Assembly: GCA_033002965.1 (NCBI GenBank)
Contig: JAURVB010014854.1
Location: 42,709-106,708 of the forward strand
Source: Piper betle
Taxonomy: Eukaryota; Streptophyta; Magnoliopsida; Piperales; Piperaceae
Length of the DNA stretch: 64,000 nucleotides
Reading direction: 5' to 3'
The position numbers and the translations under genes are program-made. Positions 23,272 to 35,407 of this stretch are shown one piece after another (position 1 is the first letter of the stretch; each line of letters opens with the position of its first letter). The notes under the pieces are model-generated. The model saw nothing but the letters and a program-made list of their open reading frames with translations. It was not told the DNA's origin and did no database searches.

Positions 23272-24059
23272 GACGGGAGCTCCCAAGCATTAACATCATA
23301 CTCCAAATAGACAATGAGCCACGTCACAATTGTGAGTCAACAGCCTTGCACCAGCGAAAATATTGTGGACGACGACCGGGAAAAGAGCATCAAAGGGGTT
23401 GAACAAGCGATGATGGGGAAAGGACATCGAAGAAGTGGAATTGACAGATTGAGAGGTCAGTGTGAAAGGAGAATGTTGGGTTGATGATTTTTTTCTAAAA
23501 ACTACCAATTTCTATAAAAAAGTTGAAGAGTTGGAGAAATTGTGAGAGATTTTAAGGGGAAGAGGCGAGTCGAGGGTGTTGAGGAAAACGGGAGAATAGG
23601 AGGGATGCGATACGTGAGAAGACAGTAAAGTAAAATAAGAATTTGAATATTAAGTTGTTAGACAATGAAACAAAGATTGTGGGTGTAAAAAGTAAAAGTT
23701 CTTAGGATTATCAATTAAAGCCTAGGAAAAATCATGACCAATTAAAAACTCCCCAAAAAACACAAAAATATATATCTCCCTAATTAATACTTTAAAGTAT
23801 AGAGGTTTCTAAATATCTTAGTAAGATTTGAAAAAATTCTAAAAGTGATCATCTTATCTTTTAGTTAATCCGAAAATATTGTATTTAATTGAGATTTAAA
23901 CATCTAGATAAGATTTGAAACTATCTTTTATAATTATATCTCAAACTGCCACAATAAGTCATTTATTAATCTTTACTTAAAATTTGAGGATACTTTTCAA
24001 AAGAAGATAGACAAGGCAACAAACCTTGAAGGAGTGTATTTAACTTTGAAAATTATGGA
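23272..24059. other. Intergenic, no gene seen
   Basis: An open minus-strand frame at 23296-23508 borders the solo LTR, but I cannot link it to any family. The rest is AT-rich. Confidence 0.5.
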
Positions 24060-24432
24060 GGGTATTGTTGGCAAATTTTATACAGTGACGTCCATATAGG
24101 GTAGACTCACCAAATCAATTATAAGATTAACATTGATTTAGTCTCAAGTTGATAAAATATTACCTCCTGGTATTTCTTTTATTATTTAATTGGACATAAT
24201 GATGAAAAACTTATAAAAAATAAAAATCCCTCCCGAGATTGTATATCTCGCGAAGAACGAGGAGACAAAGTGTTCCAAAGAGGGAAGTAAGGGTGTGGTA
24301 GTTAGAGTTTTTCCCAATGATTTAGTTTTTGACCTGTGTGGTGACTCTCGTCGATCAATCTATTCCGATGCAAGATAAATTGTTATCTTATTTATATTTT
24401 ATCATATATTTAATTTCTTCATTGGTATCATT
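24060..24432 (+). repeat. Possible decayed retroelement LTR with degenerate primer-binding site
   Basis: The last 190 bp (about 24240-24430) align by eye with 31480-31665, sharing GATTTAGT/GATTAAGT, TGTGGTGA(C/T)TCT, TCGATC(A/T)A(T/C)CTA and TTATCTTATTTATATTTTAT. Just after, TTGGTATCATTGGAG at about 24431 resembles the plant TTGGTATCAGAGC primer-binding site. Limits and family are uncertain. Confidence 0.4.
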
Positions 24433-24879
24433 GGAGGCAAAGAACATGATTAGATTATTACTTTTTGTAATCAAAGCATGATTAGATTATTTATTGATCA
24501 TAAATCATGTTTATGGATGATTTAAATATTTTTATAATGATGCTTTAATCGTCATTGTTGTAGTTATTTTTTATGAAATGCATAGCTGTTCCATTTTTTT
24601 ATCCCCAATTTGATGCTGATCTGTGATTCATCATTGTGAATAGATAATCCTGATAAAGTTGGAATCTTTATCCTTGAAAAGTAATCAACTTGATCTATTT
24701 TAAGCTTGTAGTTTTTCTTTCAATCATGCTATTGTTTGCTTTTGCTTGATTAAGATTATTACTGTAACTGTAAAATGGTAATTGTCGATCTGTATTTTTT
24801 TAACACGTGTTCTTGTTAGATTTTCACTTTTACTGATCATGATGATTATCAACCGATATGCATGACCATTAATTTTTTT

Positions 24880-25230
24880 GTTCCCCGTTGCCGTCGACTC
24901 TTTGTGAGTCCGGCCATCTCCGACGTATTACACCGCCGTCAACTCTTTCGAGTCCAGTCACTCCGGCCAACACCCACTGCCAGGACTTGTTCCAATCCGG
25001 CACACAGATAAAACAAGAATCAAATGTATTTTTTATATTTTTGGTCGGAGTTCTTCCCACAATGGTGAAGCCTCACTTCGGCGATACCTATCGGCCATCG
25101 CCGTTGACCCGAACAACTCGCAGTTTGGGTTCTGCTATCGCGTGCATGCACGACCCACTCCATCTCTTTAGTTCCCAGTTTCGCGGGAGTGTTGGTACTC
25201 CAATTGTCGGCGTGCATGCTCATTTCTGAT
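24880..25230 (+). pseudogene. Possible gag-leader remnant of an old retroelement
   Basis: An open frame (SGHLRRITPPSTLSSP ...) rich in Pro, Thr and Ser lies downstream of the LTR-like block. The motif GACTCTTTGTGAGT at 24897 recurs at 30416, followed in both places by a related CTCCG-rich stretch. No Gag domain is recognisable. Confidence 0.3.
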
Positions 25231-25972
25231 CTTCCAGGTTGGAAAGAACTGCGCCTTTCCAAGTAATTATTCAATGTGAAACTTGCCCGGTAGTTTTTTA
25301 TTGTTGGCAGCTGCCATCACTACTATAGCTTGAGATATGATAATCCAAGTTTAGATTTCTCATATGGAACAGGGAGGAGCTCAACGGCGACTCCTTGCTC
25401 GAAATTGAGAGATGTTCTCATGAATCCCCGTATGGAGAAAGGGAGGAGATGGAGGCCTGCCTTGCCGGCGGGCACTTGCCGTGACAGTTCTGCCGACGAA
25501 CGAATTGCCCTCTCCTCCAATGGTTTTCCCTAGCAATTGCAAATAGCAATCTAGGAAAAGAAACAGTCGGTCAGGATGACCCAACTACCTCTAGACCATG
25601 TTTGGGATTATGATTGGTTCATTTATCCCGCTCATATGTTCGACTTTTATTTTGTCCGATGATTTTGGTCGTTGGACTAGTTGTTTCGAACACGCCCGCT
25701 TATTATTCATAGTCCCACTGTTACTCTTTTGTAACAATTTGTTCGTATATTTCATTCGAGTCCAACACTACTTGATAACTAAGTAGCGGCCCAAATTATT
25801 CACGTTTGTTAATTTAAAAATAATATTGAGGATATAAATAATTTGTCTATTTTTTCATTTATTCAGATCCTTTTTGGATGATTGGTTCTTAGTGAACCGA
25901 GTCATTGGTTCTAAGTGAGCCGAAACAATATACTGGATTTAACGGATATGTTCCGAGCTGGACAATTTTTCT
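25231..25972. other. Intergenic, no supported gene
   Basis: Frames at 25323-25533 overlap on both strands without any family motif. Two AGTGAACCGA/AGTGAGCCGA words occur near 25890-25920. Confidence 0.5.
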
Positions 25973-25980
25973 AAATTAGT
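25973..25980. repeat. Target-site duplication of element B (left)
   Basis: AAATTAGT, identical to 26801-26808. Confidence 0.88.
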
Positions 25981-26800
25981 CATTGTTCCACGAATCGGCC
26001 GATTCCGAGTGGAATCGGCCGATTTAAATCGGATCGGCAGCGTGTCGATCCGATTTTGGGGCCGAATCGGTCGGCCCCGAATCGGCGTCCAACTCGGCCG
26101 AGTCACCCTCGATTCCGATCGATTTAAATCGGATTCGGAATCGGGGTGAATCGGGAAAAATCGGTTTTTTGGTAAATTACCCAAATGCCCTAAGTATAAT
26201 ATTAATTCAATTATTTAAATAAGGGTAAAATTAGAATTGAAATTTTAAAAACCTAAACTTACCCGACAGCAGCGACGGCGAGCGACGACGACGGCAACTG
26301 GCGACGGGGACGATCTGGAGGGCGGGGCGCGGTCGGCGGGGAGGCAGGGGAGGGAGAGGAGGGGCTGCGAGGGGAGGCAAGGCTGGGCGGGGTGGGTGGG
26401 CGGGCGGGGCGGGGCGGGTTGGGTCGGGGGAGGGGGCGGCGGCAGCGGCGGTGACTTGGAAGGAGGTGGATGGGGGAGAGAACGGTCGTGGGTGAGAAAT
26501 AACTGTGGTGGCATTTTTGTAATTAAAACTTGACTCGTGTCCGACTCGAGTACAAAATAATAACTAATTCAAAATAATTTAAAAAAAATCTAAAAAATAT
26601 AAAAAATATCATAAAATATAATATATATAATAATATCAAAATGGCATCAATATTTAATTTATATATATTTATTTATGAGTTGTTAAATTATTATATATGA
26701 CCGATTTGGACCGATTCCTGTCCGATTTAGACCGATTCCGATTCCGATTCCGACTCCTGGAAAACCGATTCCGATTCCGATTCCGATTTATACAACCATG
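25981..26800 (+). mobile_element. Non-autonomous hAT-like element B with perfect 8-bp target duplication
   Basis: Left end CATTGTTCCACGAATCGG and right end CCGATTTATACAACCATG are inverted repeats of the element A family. AAATTAGT flanks it at 25973-25980 and 26801-26808. A GATTCCGATTCCGATTCCG hexamer run lies inside the right end. The GC-rich core (26260-26510) and the AT-rich ACTCGAGT module (26515-26640) follow the same plan as element A but in the opposite orientation. No transposase is encoded. Confidence 0.9.
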
Positions 26801-26808
26801 AAATTAGT
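26801..26808. repeat. Target-site duplication of element B (right)
   Basis: AAATTAGT, identical to 25973-25980. Confidence 0.88.
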
Positions 26809-28839
26809 TTGTAGCTGAATTTTCTATGAATATACTAATTTAATATAAAATTGACCAAAATTTTTAATCAGATCAATTTTAAGACCAATTTTACAAGGTC
26901 TAAATGGTTTATTATTGTCTTTGTAATAAATATTAAACTAATTTTAAATATTGAGTATTTCATTTTAAATAAAAGGTATGGGAGATATTTGAAAGTTTTT
27001 ACATGTTCTATTATTTTAGCAGACCTGACCGTGCTAGTGGTAGAAGCTAAATTTTGTTTATCCTGCTAAATCATTAATCATGTCCATTATTTTTTAATTT
27101 AATATCTCATTTTCTGTTGTCCATGTAATAAGAGATTGTCTCAGTGACAATTATGTAGAACTTGTTTATGTTTAACACCGCTTTAGTAGCTATCTATCCA
27201 ATTTTTTTAAAAATTGTCTGTTCTTAGTGAACCGAATATGAATATAATTTAGATTAGTTCTAAATTGGCCTAGATTAATAATTATATTTTAACAATAAAA
27301 TTGGACACAATTTGACATAGGAATATTATTTGAATTAGACAGACATGATCGCGCTATCAATGTTTGAATATTCCGGTTAATATTTTTTGAAAAATATAAT
27401 CAAATATTTAATTTTTGTCTTTGTGACTTAAATTATATATTAAGCCTTCGTCATTTTTTTGCAAGAAATCTATAAATATTTTTAATTCAACCTTATATTA
27501 GTTACATTTTTAATTGAATTTATATTTAAGAAAATGGGAGACTAAATTAGATTAGTCAACATAGATGATGCATATTTGATAGTATCATCGATTTTTAGTG
27601 TCCAAATTTTATTTTGTGACATGAATTAGAAGATAATGGACTTAAAAATAGAACCCATAATAAGTTTTAGTAGCTTGTGAGAGACAACACTTGGACGTAG
27701 TGATACTCTGTGTTCCCAAATTTCAATAATTAATGACATGTTTGAGTGCACTGATCACACAATATGTTTTTCTAACAAAACATTATTAATTTCACATACA
27801 TAGTTAATAATATGTACATATTTTTTGTATACTTGTGTATACTAATTTAAAATGTACTTTATGTGCATTTTTTTGGTATACATTGTGTATGCTAATTTAA
27901 AATGTACTTTATGTACATATTTTTTGTATACTTTGTGTATACAAATAAGAAATGCACTTTGTGAACATAAATTGGAAATGTATTTATTATACATTAATTG
28001 ATGTATGTGAATAATGTCCTTTGATATTAGTAATAGTAAATTACTAATAATTCGGTTCTAATAAAGAGTCCGAAGAAAATATAATTTTTTGCATATGTTG
28101 CATAAATTAACTTTTTAATTTATTTATGCTAGAAGTGAAGAATAAACTGAGTGGGAGTTATCGATTGATAGATTAATTGTCAGTCTCACCTAGAACTTGG
28201 CTGCTTAAATTCAATTAGGGTATAATTATTAAATATGTGGGTAAGTAAGTGGGGATTGTGAGCATACCTCAAAGTTCAATTTATGGCCACATAGTTAATT
28301 ATTCTTATCTTAATTGTTATTTGAAGCAAATTCTTTGTGTCAGTAAATTTTGACCCAAATAAGTGTTTTCATTGAACACTTCTAAATTATCCTCTCTCTT
28401 TTTTAAAAAAGTGTATTTATAATTATTTTTAATCAGATTAGGTCTAATACAATTATATTTATGGATATTTGTGAAGATTTTTTGGTAATAATCATATTGT
28501 TTTAGCAATGATATGTTAGTGAATACTTTAGTTACATTTTATAGCAATGATCATCATATAATAGTTGTCTAATAAATGTATTACGAGACCTTTAATAAAC
28601 ATGCATTTAGTTGTGTGTTAAAATTGCTCAAATTATTTCTTCTAGTCTAAGTACTTTTTGTTGTGAGTTTATAACTAAAACATCGCTTCCATTTCGTTAA
28701 ATCATTTTGACATCTACACACTATTTCTAAGGGTAAGCTGGCATTAACTTAACCATATTTAATGGTTATTTTATTTGCATAATTTGGTATTTAAATGATT
28801 TTGTATCACATTAGACATAAACACAATGATCATCCTCCA
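26809..28839. other. AT-rich intergenic stretch with a three-unit tandem repeat
   Basis: No gene is supported. Very AT-rich, with the tandem repeat at 27818-27966 as the only clear structure. Confidence 0.6.
27818..27966. repeat. Tandem repeat, three units of about 50 bp
   Basis: Units start at 27818, 27867 and 27917. Each has a T run, then GTATAC, TTGTGTAT, then (in units 1 and 2) CTAATTTAAAATGTACTTTA. Unit 3 is the most diverged. Confidence 0.8.
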
Positions 28840-29935
28840 TCATTGTGAAGCCATGTGAAATGATGATATTGTGAAATCTCAAATTTCGTTGTCTCAATGA
28901 TTGTTTAAGACCATAGATGGAATGCTATAATTTACATGTTTTGTCCTCTTGGCCTTGAACAACAAATCTCACGGGCTGCATCATAAAAATTTCTTCATCC
29001 AATTCATCATTTAGAAAAACAATTTTCAATTCCATTGGTGTAATTCTAAGTCTAAATGTGTTACAATAGTTAAAAAGATAAATCAAGTGAATCAAACAAC
29101 AATAGAGAGTTTCCCCATCGTCAATTCCTTCGTGCTAAGTGTAACCTTGAGTAACCAAACATGTTTTATGTATTTCAATTATGTCATCAGCTTTTCTTTT
29201 GATTTTCAAAATCTATTTATTGTAGATTATTTTACAACCTTAAGGAAGACCAACTAAAGTCTAAAATTTATTGATTCTCTTTGACTTTATTTCTTCACTC
29301 ATTGTCATTTTGTACAATTTACTAGCCAAACTTGAGAGTACTTGTTGAATGGTTTTTGGTTTATCATTATGTGGCTTCACCAAATTTACTTCCCCATGAA
29401 GCATGAGAGCTTCATTTTCAATGTCAAAATGATGTCGAGGAACTCGAATAAGTTCCCTACTATACATTTGTCCAACTTCAGGAATTTGAAAGTTTTTTTC
29501 ACTCCTACTAGGATGTAATTCCTCTATAACCAGTTTCATCGGTTGGTTTTGATTGCTACTAGTATCAACATCATCTATTTCAAATAGACGAAGATCTGAA
29601 TTGATTTCACCTCTATGAGAAAAATCATTCTCCAAAAATATTACATCCCTTAACTTAAGTTCAGTTATACTTTTATGTGTTCACCAATGATAACATACTC
29701 TCTGGAGTGTTTAGGGTATCTAATAAAGATACACTTGTTTACCTCATAGATCCAATTTACCAAATTTTCTAGATTGAACATGAACATAAGCAATCACCCC
29801 CAAGATCTTAAATGAGTTAGGTCAGGTTTGTGACCTATCCAAAGTTCATAAGGTGTGTAAGAAACTGACTTTGTTGGTACTCGGTTAAGTACATTGGCAT
29901 CTAAAACTAGATTGAGAGGAATTCAAGTTTTTTTG
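28840..29935 (-). pseudogene. Copia pol fragment, different family from the main element
   Basis: On the minus strand, 29830-29935 reads VLNRVPTKSV then PYELWIGHKPDLTHLRSWG, the end of the integrase core. 29261-29635 is an open linker (ENDFSHRGEINSDL ... KLVIEELHPSR). 28850-29040 holds reverse-transcriptase relics (NGIELKIVFLNDELDEE-type and SHNFICEI-like words broken by shifts). Words differ from the 6774-12949 element, so this is a separate Copia family. No LTR can be assigned with certainty. Confidence 0.7.
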
Positions 29936-30435
29936 CATGACGTTGTATTGTTTTTTGATGAAAAATACAAGCTGATTTTACATGCATATTAACATGATAA
30001 TCATCTAATGATTACTGTTTATGTTCAAATTGGATCTTTTTATTCTTAATTTTCATATTAAGATAGCGAATAATTTATATTTATCATGTTTAGATCATCT
30101 ATCAATTACTTTATTGACTATAATGATTGAATATGCATGACATCTGTAGAAATAATCTGTTTGATGATGCATATTTTTTTGATCTAATATGAGAATAGAC
30201 ATTAATAAATGTATTTTTATATATTTAACCATTTTAATGTATGATTCCAGCATGCAAAAAGCATCTGTTATGACATGTGCGTTATAGATATGTTGTTTAT
30301 TGATATGTATGCTGTTTTAGTTATTTATTTACGATTTGTTCATAATAAACATAACTAAAGGTGAAAACATAATATTTGTAAGCCTTATACACCCTCCCTC
30401 CCACCGACTGCCGATGACTCTTTGTGAGTATGGCG
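29936..30435. other. AT-rich stretch ending in a retroelement-leader-like motif
   Basis: No gene. GACTCTTTGTGAGT at 30416-30429 matches 24897 and is interrupted shortly after by the hAT-like insertion at 30444. Confidence 0.45.
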
Positions 30436-30443
30436 TCTCCGGC

Positions 30444-31200
30444 TAGGGCTGCTAATTGAACGATCCAGCTCGTGAGCATTTGACATTCGGCTTAACTCGA
30501 AACTCGACATTTACATACTCAGCTCGAACTTGAACCCTATGAGTCGAGCTTGGGCAAAACAATATTCGACTCTACTCGACTCGGTTATAAACTCGAAAAC
30601 GACTTATAGCTGGACTCAAACTCAACTCAATAATATAATATAATAATATAAATAATAATATCATTTGTCTACTTAAAATACATTTAAAATCATAAATAAA
30701 TATTATTATTGACTACGTACTAAAGGAGGGTGGTGGTGAGGGTGTTTTGCTTTTTTATTTTTTATTTTTTCTTTGTTTTTTTTATTAAATTTGGGTCGTC
30801 TTTGTAAGATTAAAGTTTAAGACAGAAATATTATCCACCTTCGGCTAAGATAATATATATATAATATATATATATATTAATAAGTTTTAATTGTAGCTAG
30901 TTATATTTATTTGTTAGATACATGTCCAAAAAAAATAAAAATCGAGCAAGCCAGCTGGTGAACTACTTTCGAGCTCCCAAACTCAGTTTCAACTCAGTTT
31001 CGAGCTCGTCAAAATTAAACAGTTTAAGTATATTCGAGCTTGAGTTGAGCTCAAACAACATAAAAAATATTTGAGTCGATTTCGAGCATATACGTCGAAA
31101 ATTCGTTCGATCTTAAGTCAAGTTCAAATGAACTTTGAGCTATTCAAATCGAGTTCGAGCACAAGCGGAGCTCGGCTCGCTCATTCGTTTAGAAGCCCTA
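30444..31200. mobile_element. 757-bp non-autonomous hAT-like element E (ACTCGA-rich)
   Basis: Left end TAGGGCTGCTAATTGAACGA and inverted right end TAGGGCTTCTAAACGAATGA are imperfect terminal repeats. Flanks TCTCCGGC (30436-30443) and TCTCTAGC (31201-31208) agree at 6 of 8 bases, an aged 8-bp duplication. The subterminal regions are packed with ACTCGA, GAGCTCG and TTCGAGC words. The interior aligns with 840-1260. When it is removed, the flanks join into a sequence resembling 24897-24970. No coding capacity. Confidence 0.8.
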
Positions 31201-31208
31201 TCTCTAGC

Positions 31209-32084
31209 ACATGCACCACAAATTCAATCATTCCAGTCCGTCCTATGCTAATCGGCTAAAATAATAGGTGACTGATTAAAATAACAAAAAAAATAAAGAA
31301 TCGGCTAATACTAATTGAGACTAAAATTAAATCCATAAAAAGATGGGATTTTTTTTTGCCTCTGCCCAGTACATCCCACTCTGGTGAAGTTGGCCTTTGC
31401 AGGTCACCTTCTTCCCTCCTTTGGCCGAATGAGACAATCTGATCACGAGCTTTGCTCCTATTTGGCAGTATGTGGTTAAAATTCCTCCTAATGTATATCT
31501 CTAGAAGAATGAGAAGACATAGTTTTTCAAAGAAAGGGAAAGTTGTGAAAATTAGACTTTTTCCAAGTGATTAAGTCTTGACTTTGTGGTGATTCTTGTT
31601 GATCGATCTACTCTGCTGAAAGATAAGTTTTTATCTTATTTATATTTTATCATATATTATATTTTTTAGATATAAATATAAATAGAGAGAAGTTTTCTAA
31701 AATATTTGCATATTATTGGAATAAAAGAATATATAAAATATAAAAATTTGGTTTAGTTTTTATTTAAAAGCTTCTATGAATTAAATTGGACTATATACAG
31801 TAGTAGCTAGCACCACATATGTGAATATTTACATGAATGAATGAAGTAATTTCAAACAATGAAATAAATTAGGTTTAATTATAAATAACAGATAGGCCTA
31901 TAACCAAGTGATCCACATAATTGTGGAATTTCAAACATGAAAACATTTGAATGCTAATATAATTTATCATAATCGTTATAAGCACGGAATAAAAAGAGGT
32001 TTATCTAAACTAGCTAGCTGGTCGCAAGGGGCAACTTGGAATCAATTGGCCGCTTGTCGTCGTTTGTTATCTTGTCTTTAGACT
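31209..32084. other. Intergenic with a second LTR-like block
   Basis: 31480-31665 aligns with the LTR-like block at 24240-24430. No gene seen. Confidence 0.45.
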
Positions 32085-32282
32085 CTATTGCGTGATCCCT
32101 ACTGCTATCAACGCTCCGTGTTTTACCCAGACAAGGTAATCATTGAAGGTGTATAAACTTTGATCCCCAGCATGGCATTCATCGGCCAACAGGTGTGGAG
32201 GTCGATCAGAAGCCTTTTCGAAAGGAATAGCATGTTCGAGGTATTCTGCTCCGGCCATAGCTAGAGCTTCAATCGACGCCAT
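32085..32282 (-). CDS. Small-protein family copy 2 (IEALAMAGA family), 65 aa
   Basis: This single-exon minus-strand frame starts MASIEALAMAGAEYLEHAIP at 32282. It keeps the family's middle block RPPHLLADE and ends in a shortened C-terminus, YLVWVKHGALIAVGIT, comparable to the WAKHVAKTVLVAK end of copy 3. It is about 30 residues shorter than copy 3, lacking most of the charged linker. The start was chosen because MxSIEALAMAGA is the shared N-terminus; the upstream in-frame extension has no counterpart in the other copies. A TATA-like TATATATA lies at about 32360 on the plus strand, some 80 bp upstream of the start. It is divergent from copy 3, 1.4 kb away. Function unknown; no membrane or targeting signal stands out. 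Confidence 0.65.
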   Translation of the reverse strand: MASIEALAMAGAEYLEHAIPFEKASDRPPHLLADECHAGDQSLYTFNDYLVWVKHGALIAVGITQ

Positions 32283-33430
32283 GACTGCTGCTCGGTCTCT
32301 CTCGATAGCGCGGGAGCAAATTGATCTCGTGCGTCGTGATGAATATTGATATGTGTAAATATATATAAGGAGCAAAGTACCTTAATCACTAAGAAACTCT
32401 AAATCAATATTATTATCAATCTTTTAAATAAAAAGAAATTCAAATTTCTTCTCATGATATTTGTCCGCGTTGCTTACGGCACAATATTATTAACAGTCCT
32501 TCTGGGGCTGCATCTTACTCTTAACCCTACTTACTTGGAGATAAAAGATATATGAGATTTTGAGCAAACGAACGTTTGATTTAGCGGATAAATATAAAAT
32601 TGATAAGATGAAATAAGCAGATGTAAATTATTTTCAGCGGAATAAACTTAAACTTGATGATATCATTCGTTAGCCCATATGGCTCTTACTGGAAAAGGTC
32701 GTTGTAAAAAATTTCTTCCGAATTTTTATTAAAATATTTAATTAATGAATTATAAAAGAAATTATATTTGAGAAAAGAAATCAAATTAATATTAATAGCT
32801 CTTTTAATTAGCAAATAATAATTAATTAAAAAGTATATTCATTAATTATCTCAATATAATTTTTTTTACTTATGTTACCATGAAAACGATCAGATTTACA
32901 ATTAAAAATTACGAGGGAATCTTGTAGAATGGTAAGGCCATTTACAGCATGAAAAGATCGAATTAAAAAATTAAAAAAGACCCAAATTGACAACTTAATT
33001 TTCTACGATCGTTGTTTTTTTGAGTTCGAAGGATACAGGACGGATTTAGCTGTTCTAATTGATTATAATTATGTTATTATTATATGTATTAATAACCTTT
33101 TAAATTATAAAATGTACTTAACACTTTTTAAAAAAAGAATGTACTCTTTTCGCAAAAGGTTTATAGAAAGAATGTACTTTTTTTTCAGAAGTCAAGTCAA
33201 TATCCCACACGTGTGCATGAGTGCAGCCGTCGCCATGTACCGTACAAGATGTCTATTACTCGTCTGTTCTTATACGCGGCTCTTAAGTTCTTCTTTCATT
33301 GCAGAAACATGTATATCAACCAATCTCTTGTTTATCATGTGAAACGCCGATGACTATTACTCGTCTGTTCTTATACACGGCTCTTAAGTTCTTCTTCTAA
33401 CATCAAAATGGTAAACAATGGAACTAGCTA
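32283..33430. other. Intergenic between divergent small-protein copies 2 and 3
   Basis: AT-rich. It contains a 45-bp direct repeat (CTATTACTCGTCTGTTCTTA in both) starting near 33248 and 33355, just upstream of the copy 3 promoter blocks. No gene seen. Confidence 0.55.
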
Positions 33431-33568
33431 GTCAAAAACGACGCAATTGAACGTATACATATGATCTTTGAATCAGGCAACTTGCAAAGAAGATGAGTTC
33501 CACTTTATGGATAATGAAACTCAAATTAGGCTCCCGTGATTGTTACGTTAGTCCATCTATAAATAGAG
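33431..33568 (+). promoter_or_regulatory. Promoter region of small-protein copy 3
   Basis: GTCAAAAACGACGCAATTG (33431-33449) and CCCGTGATTG (33533-33542) match the blocks upstream of copy 1 in order and orientation. CTATAAATAGA (TATAAATA at 33558-33565) is a strong plant TATA box about 130 bp before the ATG and 16 bp after the CCCGTGATTG block. Confidence 0.68.
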
Positions 33569-33694
33569 GGAAGCAGCACCCTCGTGTGGATGTCGATATC
33601 GAACTCGTTTTTAGATCTTTTGGAGCATCAAAACGAATTCGAAAGAAGTGAATACTTGAAAACTAGTCTTCCAGCTCTTTTGGAAATAATATCA

Positions 33695-33985
33695 ATGTCG
33701 ATTGAAGCTCTGGCCATGGCAGGTGCCGATTACATGGAATGCGGCATTGAGTTTCATGAGTACGATGAAGAAGATGTGCATGGACCTCCTCCACATATGC
33801 TTGCCCATGGACATCAAGACATTGATGATCAAGAACTAAAAGATGCGAGAGGTGGACGTGTATCTTGTGTTTCTCCACAACAAGCTGCTCATAATTTCCG
33901 AGATGAAGTAATCAAATACAGACTGATGTTGTGGGCAAAGCACGTCGCAAAGACAGTACTTGTTGCGAAGCCAACTCGACCGTAA
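33695..33985 (+). CDS. Small-protein family copy 3 (IEALAMAGA family), 96 aa, best preserved member
   Basis: Single uninterrupted frame starting MSIEALAMAGADYMECGIEF. It continues with an acidic stretch (HEYDEEDVHG), the block PPPHMLAHGH, a charged linker, and a C-terminal block DEVIKYRLMLWAKHVAKTVL ending KPTRP. The start is the conserved MSIEAL; the frame is open for 37 codons upstream but that part has no counterpart in the paralogues. It is predicted soluble, with no obvious signal peptide or membrane helix; the C-terminal block could form an amphipathic helix. Its promoter has a clear TATA box and blocks shared with copy 1. I recognise no functional domain. The family relation is seen directly in this window; any function is unknown. 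Confidence 0.75.
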   Translation: MSIEALAMAGADYMECGIEFHEYDEEDVHGPPPHMLAHGHQDIDDQELKDARGGRVSCVSPQQAAHNFRDEVIKYRLMLWAKHVAKTVLVAKPTRP

Positions 33986-34755
33986 TGTAGAATGTCCTAA
34001 CCATTGTATATATATATATAAACCCATGCATATTCTAATTTATTGATCAGTTAGTCGTTAATTTTTTTGCTTTCGAGAAACTGCTCTTTAAATTTTTTTA
34101 TTTGTAAATTTGTTATAGTAACATATTGTGAATATTGATGATTTTTTATAATTTAATTGTTGTTATTTGTTGAGTACATGGCATGTGAAGCGATCAGTTC
34201 TTACGGTATATATAAAAAATATCTTATTTAATTGAATCATATCCATAAAAATATGATCACTTTTCCACGCGTTTAAATTAAAACAGTAAATATATATATA
34301 TGCTTTTAATATTTTATTTGAAGGTATGTTTGGATAGTGAGAAAATAAAAGAAAGTAGTTATGAGAAAGTAAAAGAAAAAGAAATTAAATTTCTTATCTT
34401 TCCTCTCATATGTTTGGTTAGAGAGAAATTAGGAAAATTGACACAGGATCAATTCTCACTCTCTTTTTTCCTTATATTTTTTGAGGAAAAATAGTTGCGA
34501 TTAGGTTTTCCACTGTAAAGGAAAACAGATTTTTTTCTCGCCTTTTTTTGCAAACCAAACAACGAAAAATATTACAAATACACTTTTCTTACACTTTTTA
34601 CTCTTTCTCACAATACAAATAGACCCTAAATAGTATTATTAACAGAAGAGAATAACTTTGTCACATCGCAATTAACTATAATTAAATTTTAATCATAGTC
34701 AACTATGACTTGGACAACAATAACATAGCACTAGCAACACCCAGTGATTGTTAGA

Positions 34756-34801
<46 letters not shown>

Positions 34802-35139
34802 CCGAGTTAGGTTCACCTCGGCTCCCTACTTCATTCCCCATTCGCTAGATCTAAGTCCGAGCTAATCACCTCTTTGTCCGCTCATCATATTTGCCGGCTA
34901 TAATTCTATACCTTGCTTATGCACGCACAGCCCGGAGGTACTCAGGTTCACCCCGTCTCCTTATGTCCTTCTCCACTGATCAGATTCGACTCATGACTCA
35001 CTAAAATAGCCCAAGTCCGAGCTAATCAACTCGTTTCACAACTCATCATATTTATAATTCGATCCTAGACTTTTCATATTCATATATGCATATGAGATAA
35101 AAACTAGTAGCTGATAATTATAGTCCACGCATGCATGGG

Positions 35140-35183
<44 letters not shown>

Positions 35184-35407
35184 CTTAGATAGCATATGCT
35201 GAGATGCATGCATGAGTTTGGAAGCTTCATCGCCATCTGCAAGTTCAAAGCAAATTTACCATATTAAATTTTAGATTACCCGCGTTGTTTTTGTGATCAT
35301 AAAATCTGATCAAATCAACCTGCTCTATCACTCGCAAAGCTGACCAAGTCATAGCTTGGAAAAAAAGTAAAAGAAAACATGGAATTAGTCTAGCATGTCA
35401 TTATATT
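33986..35407. other. Intergenic with MITE-like element, (AT)n tracts and imperfect duplication
   Basis: No gene. A MITE-like unit lies at 34323-34626, (AT)n tracts at 34759-34798 and 35142-35180, and an imperfect duplication at 34806-35060 in which AAGTCCGAGCTAATCA and CTCATCATATTT occur twice, about 160 bp apart. Confidence 0.6.
34323..34626. mobile_element. Possible MITE
   Basis: Left AGGTATGTTTGGATAGTGAG and inverted right AGGGTCTATTTGTATTGTGAG are similar terminal repeats around an AG-rich/CT-rich core. The target duplication is unclear. Confidence 0.45.
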
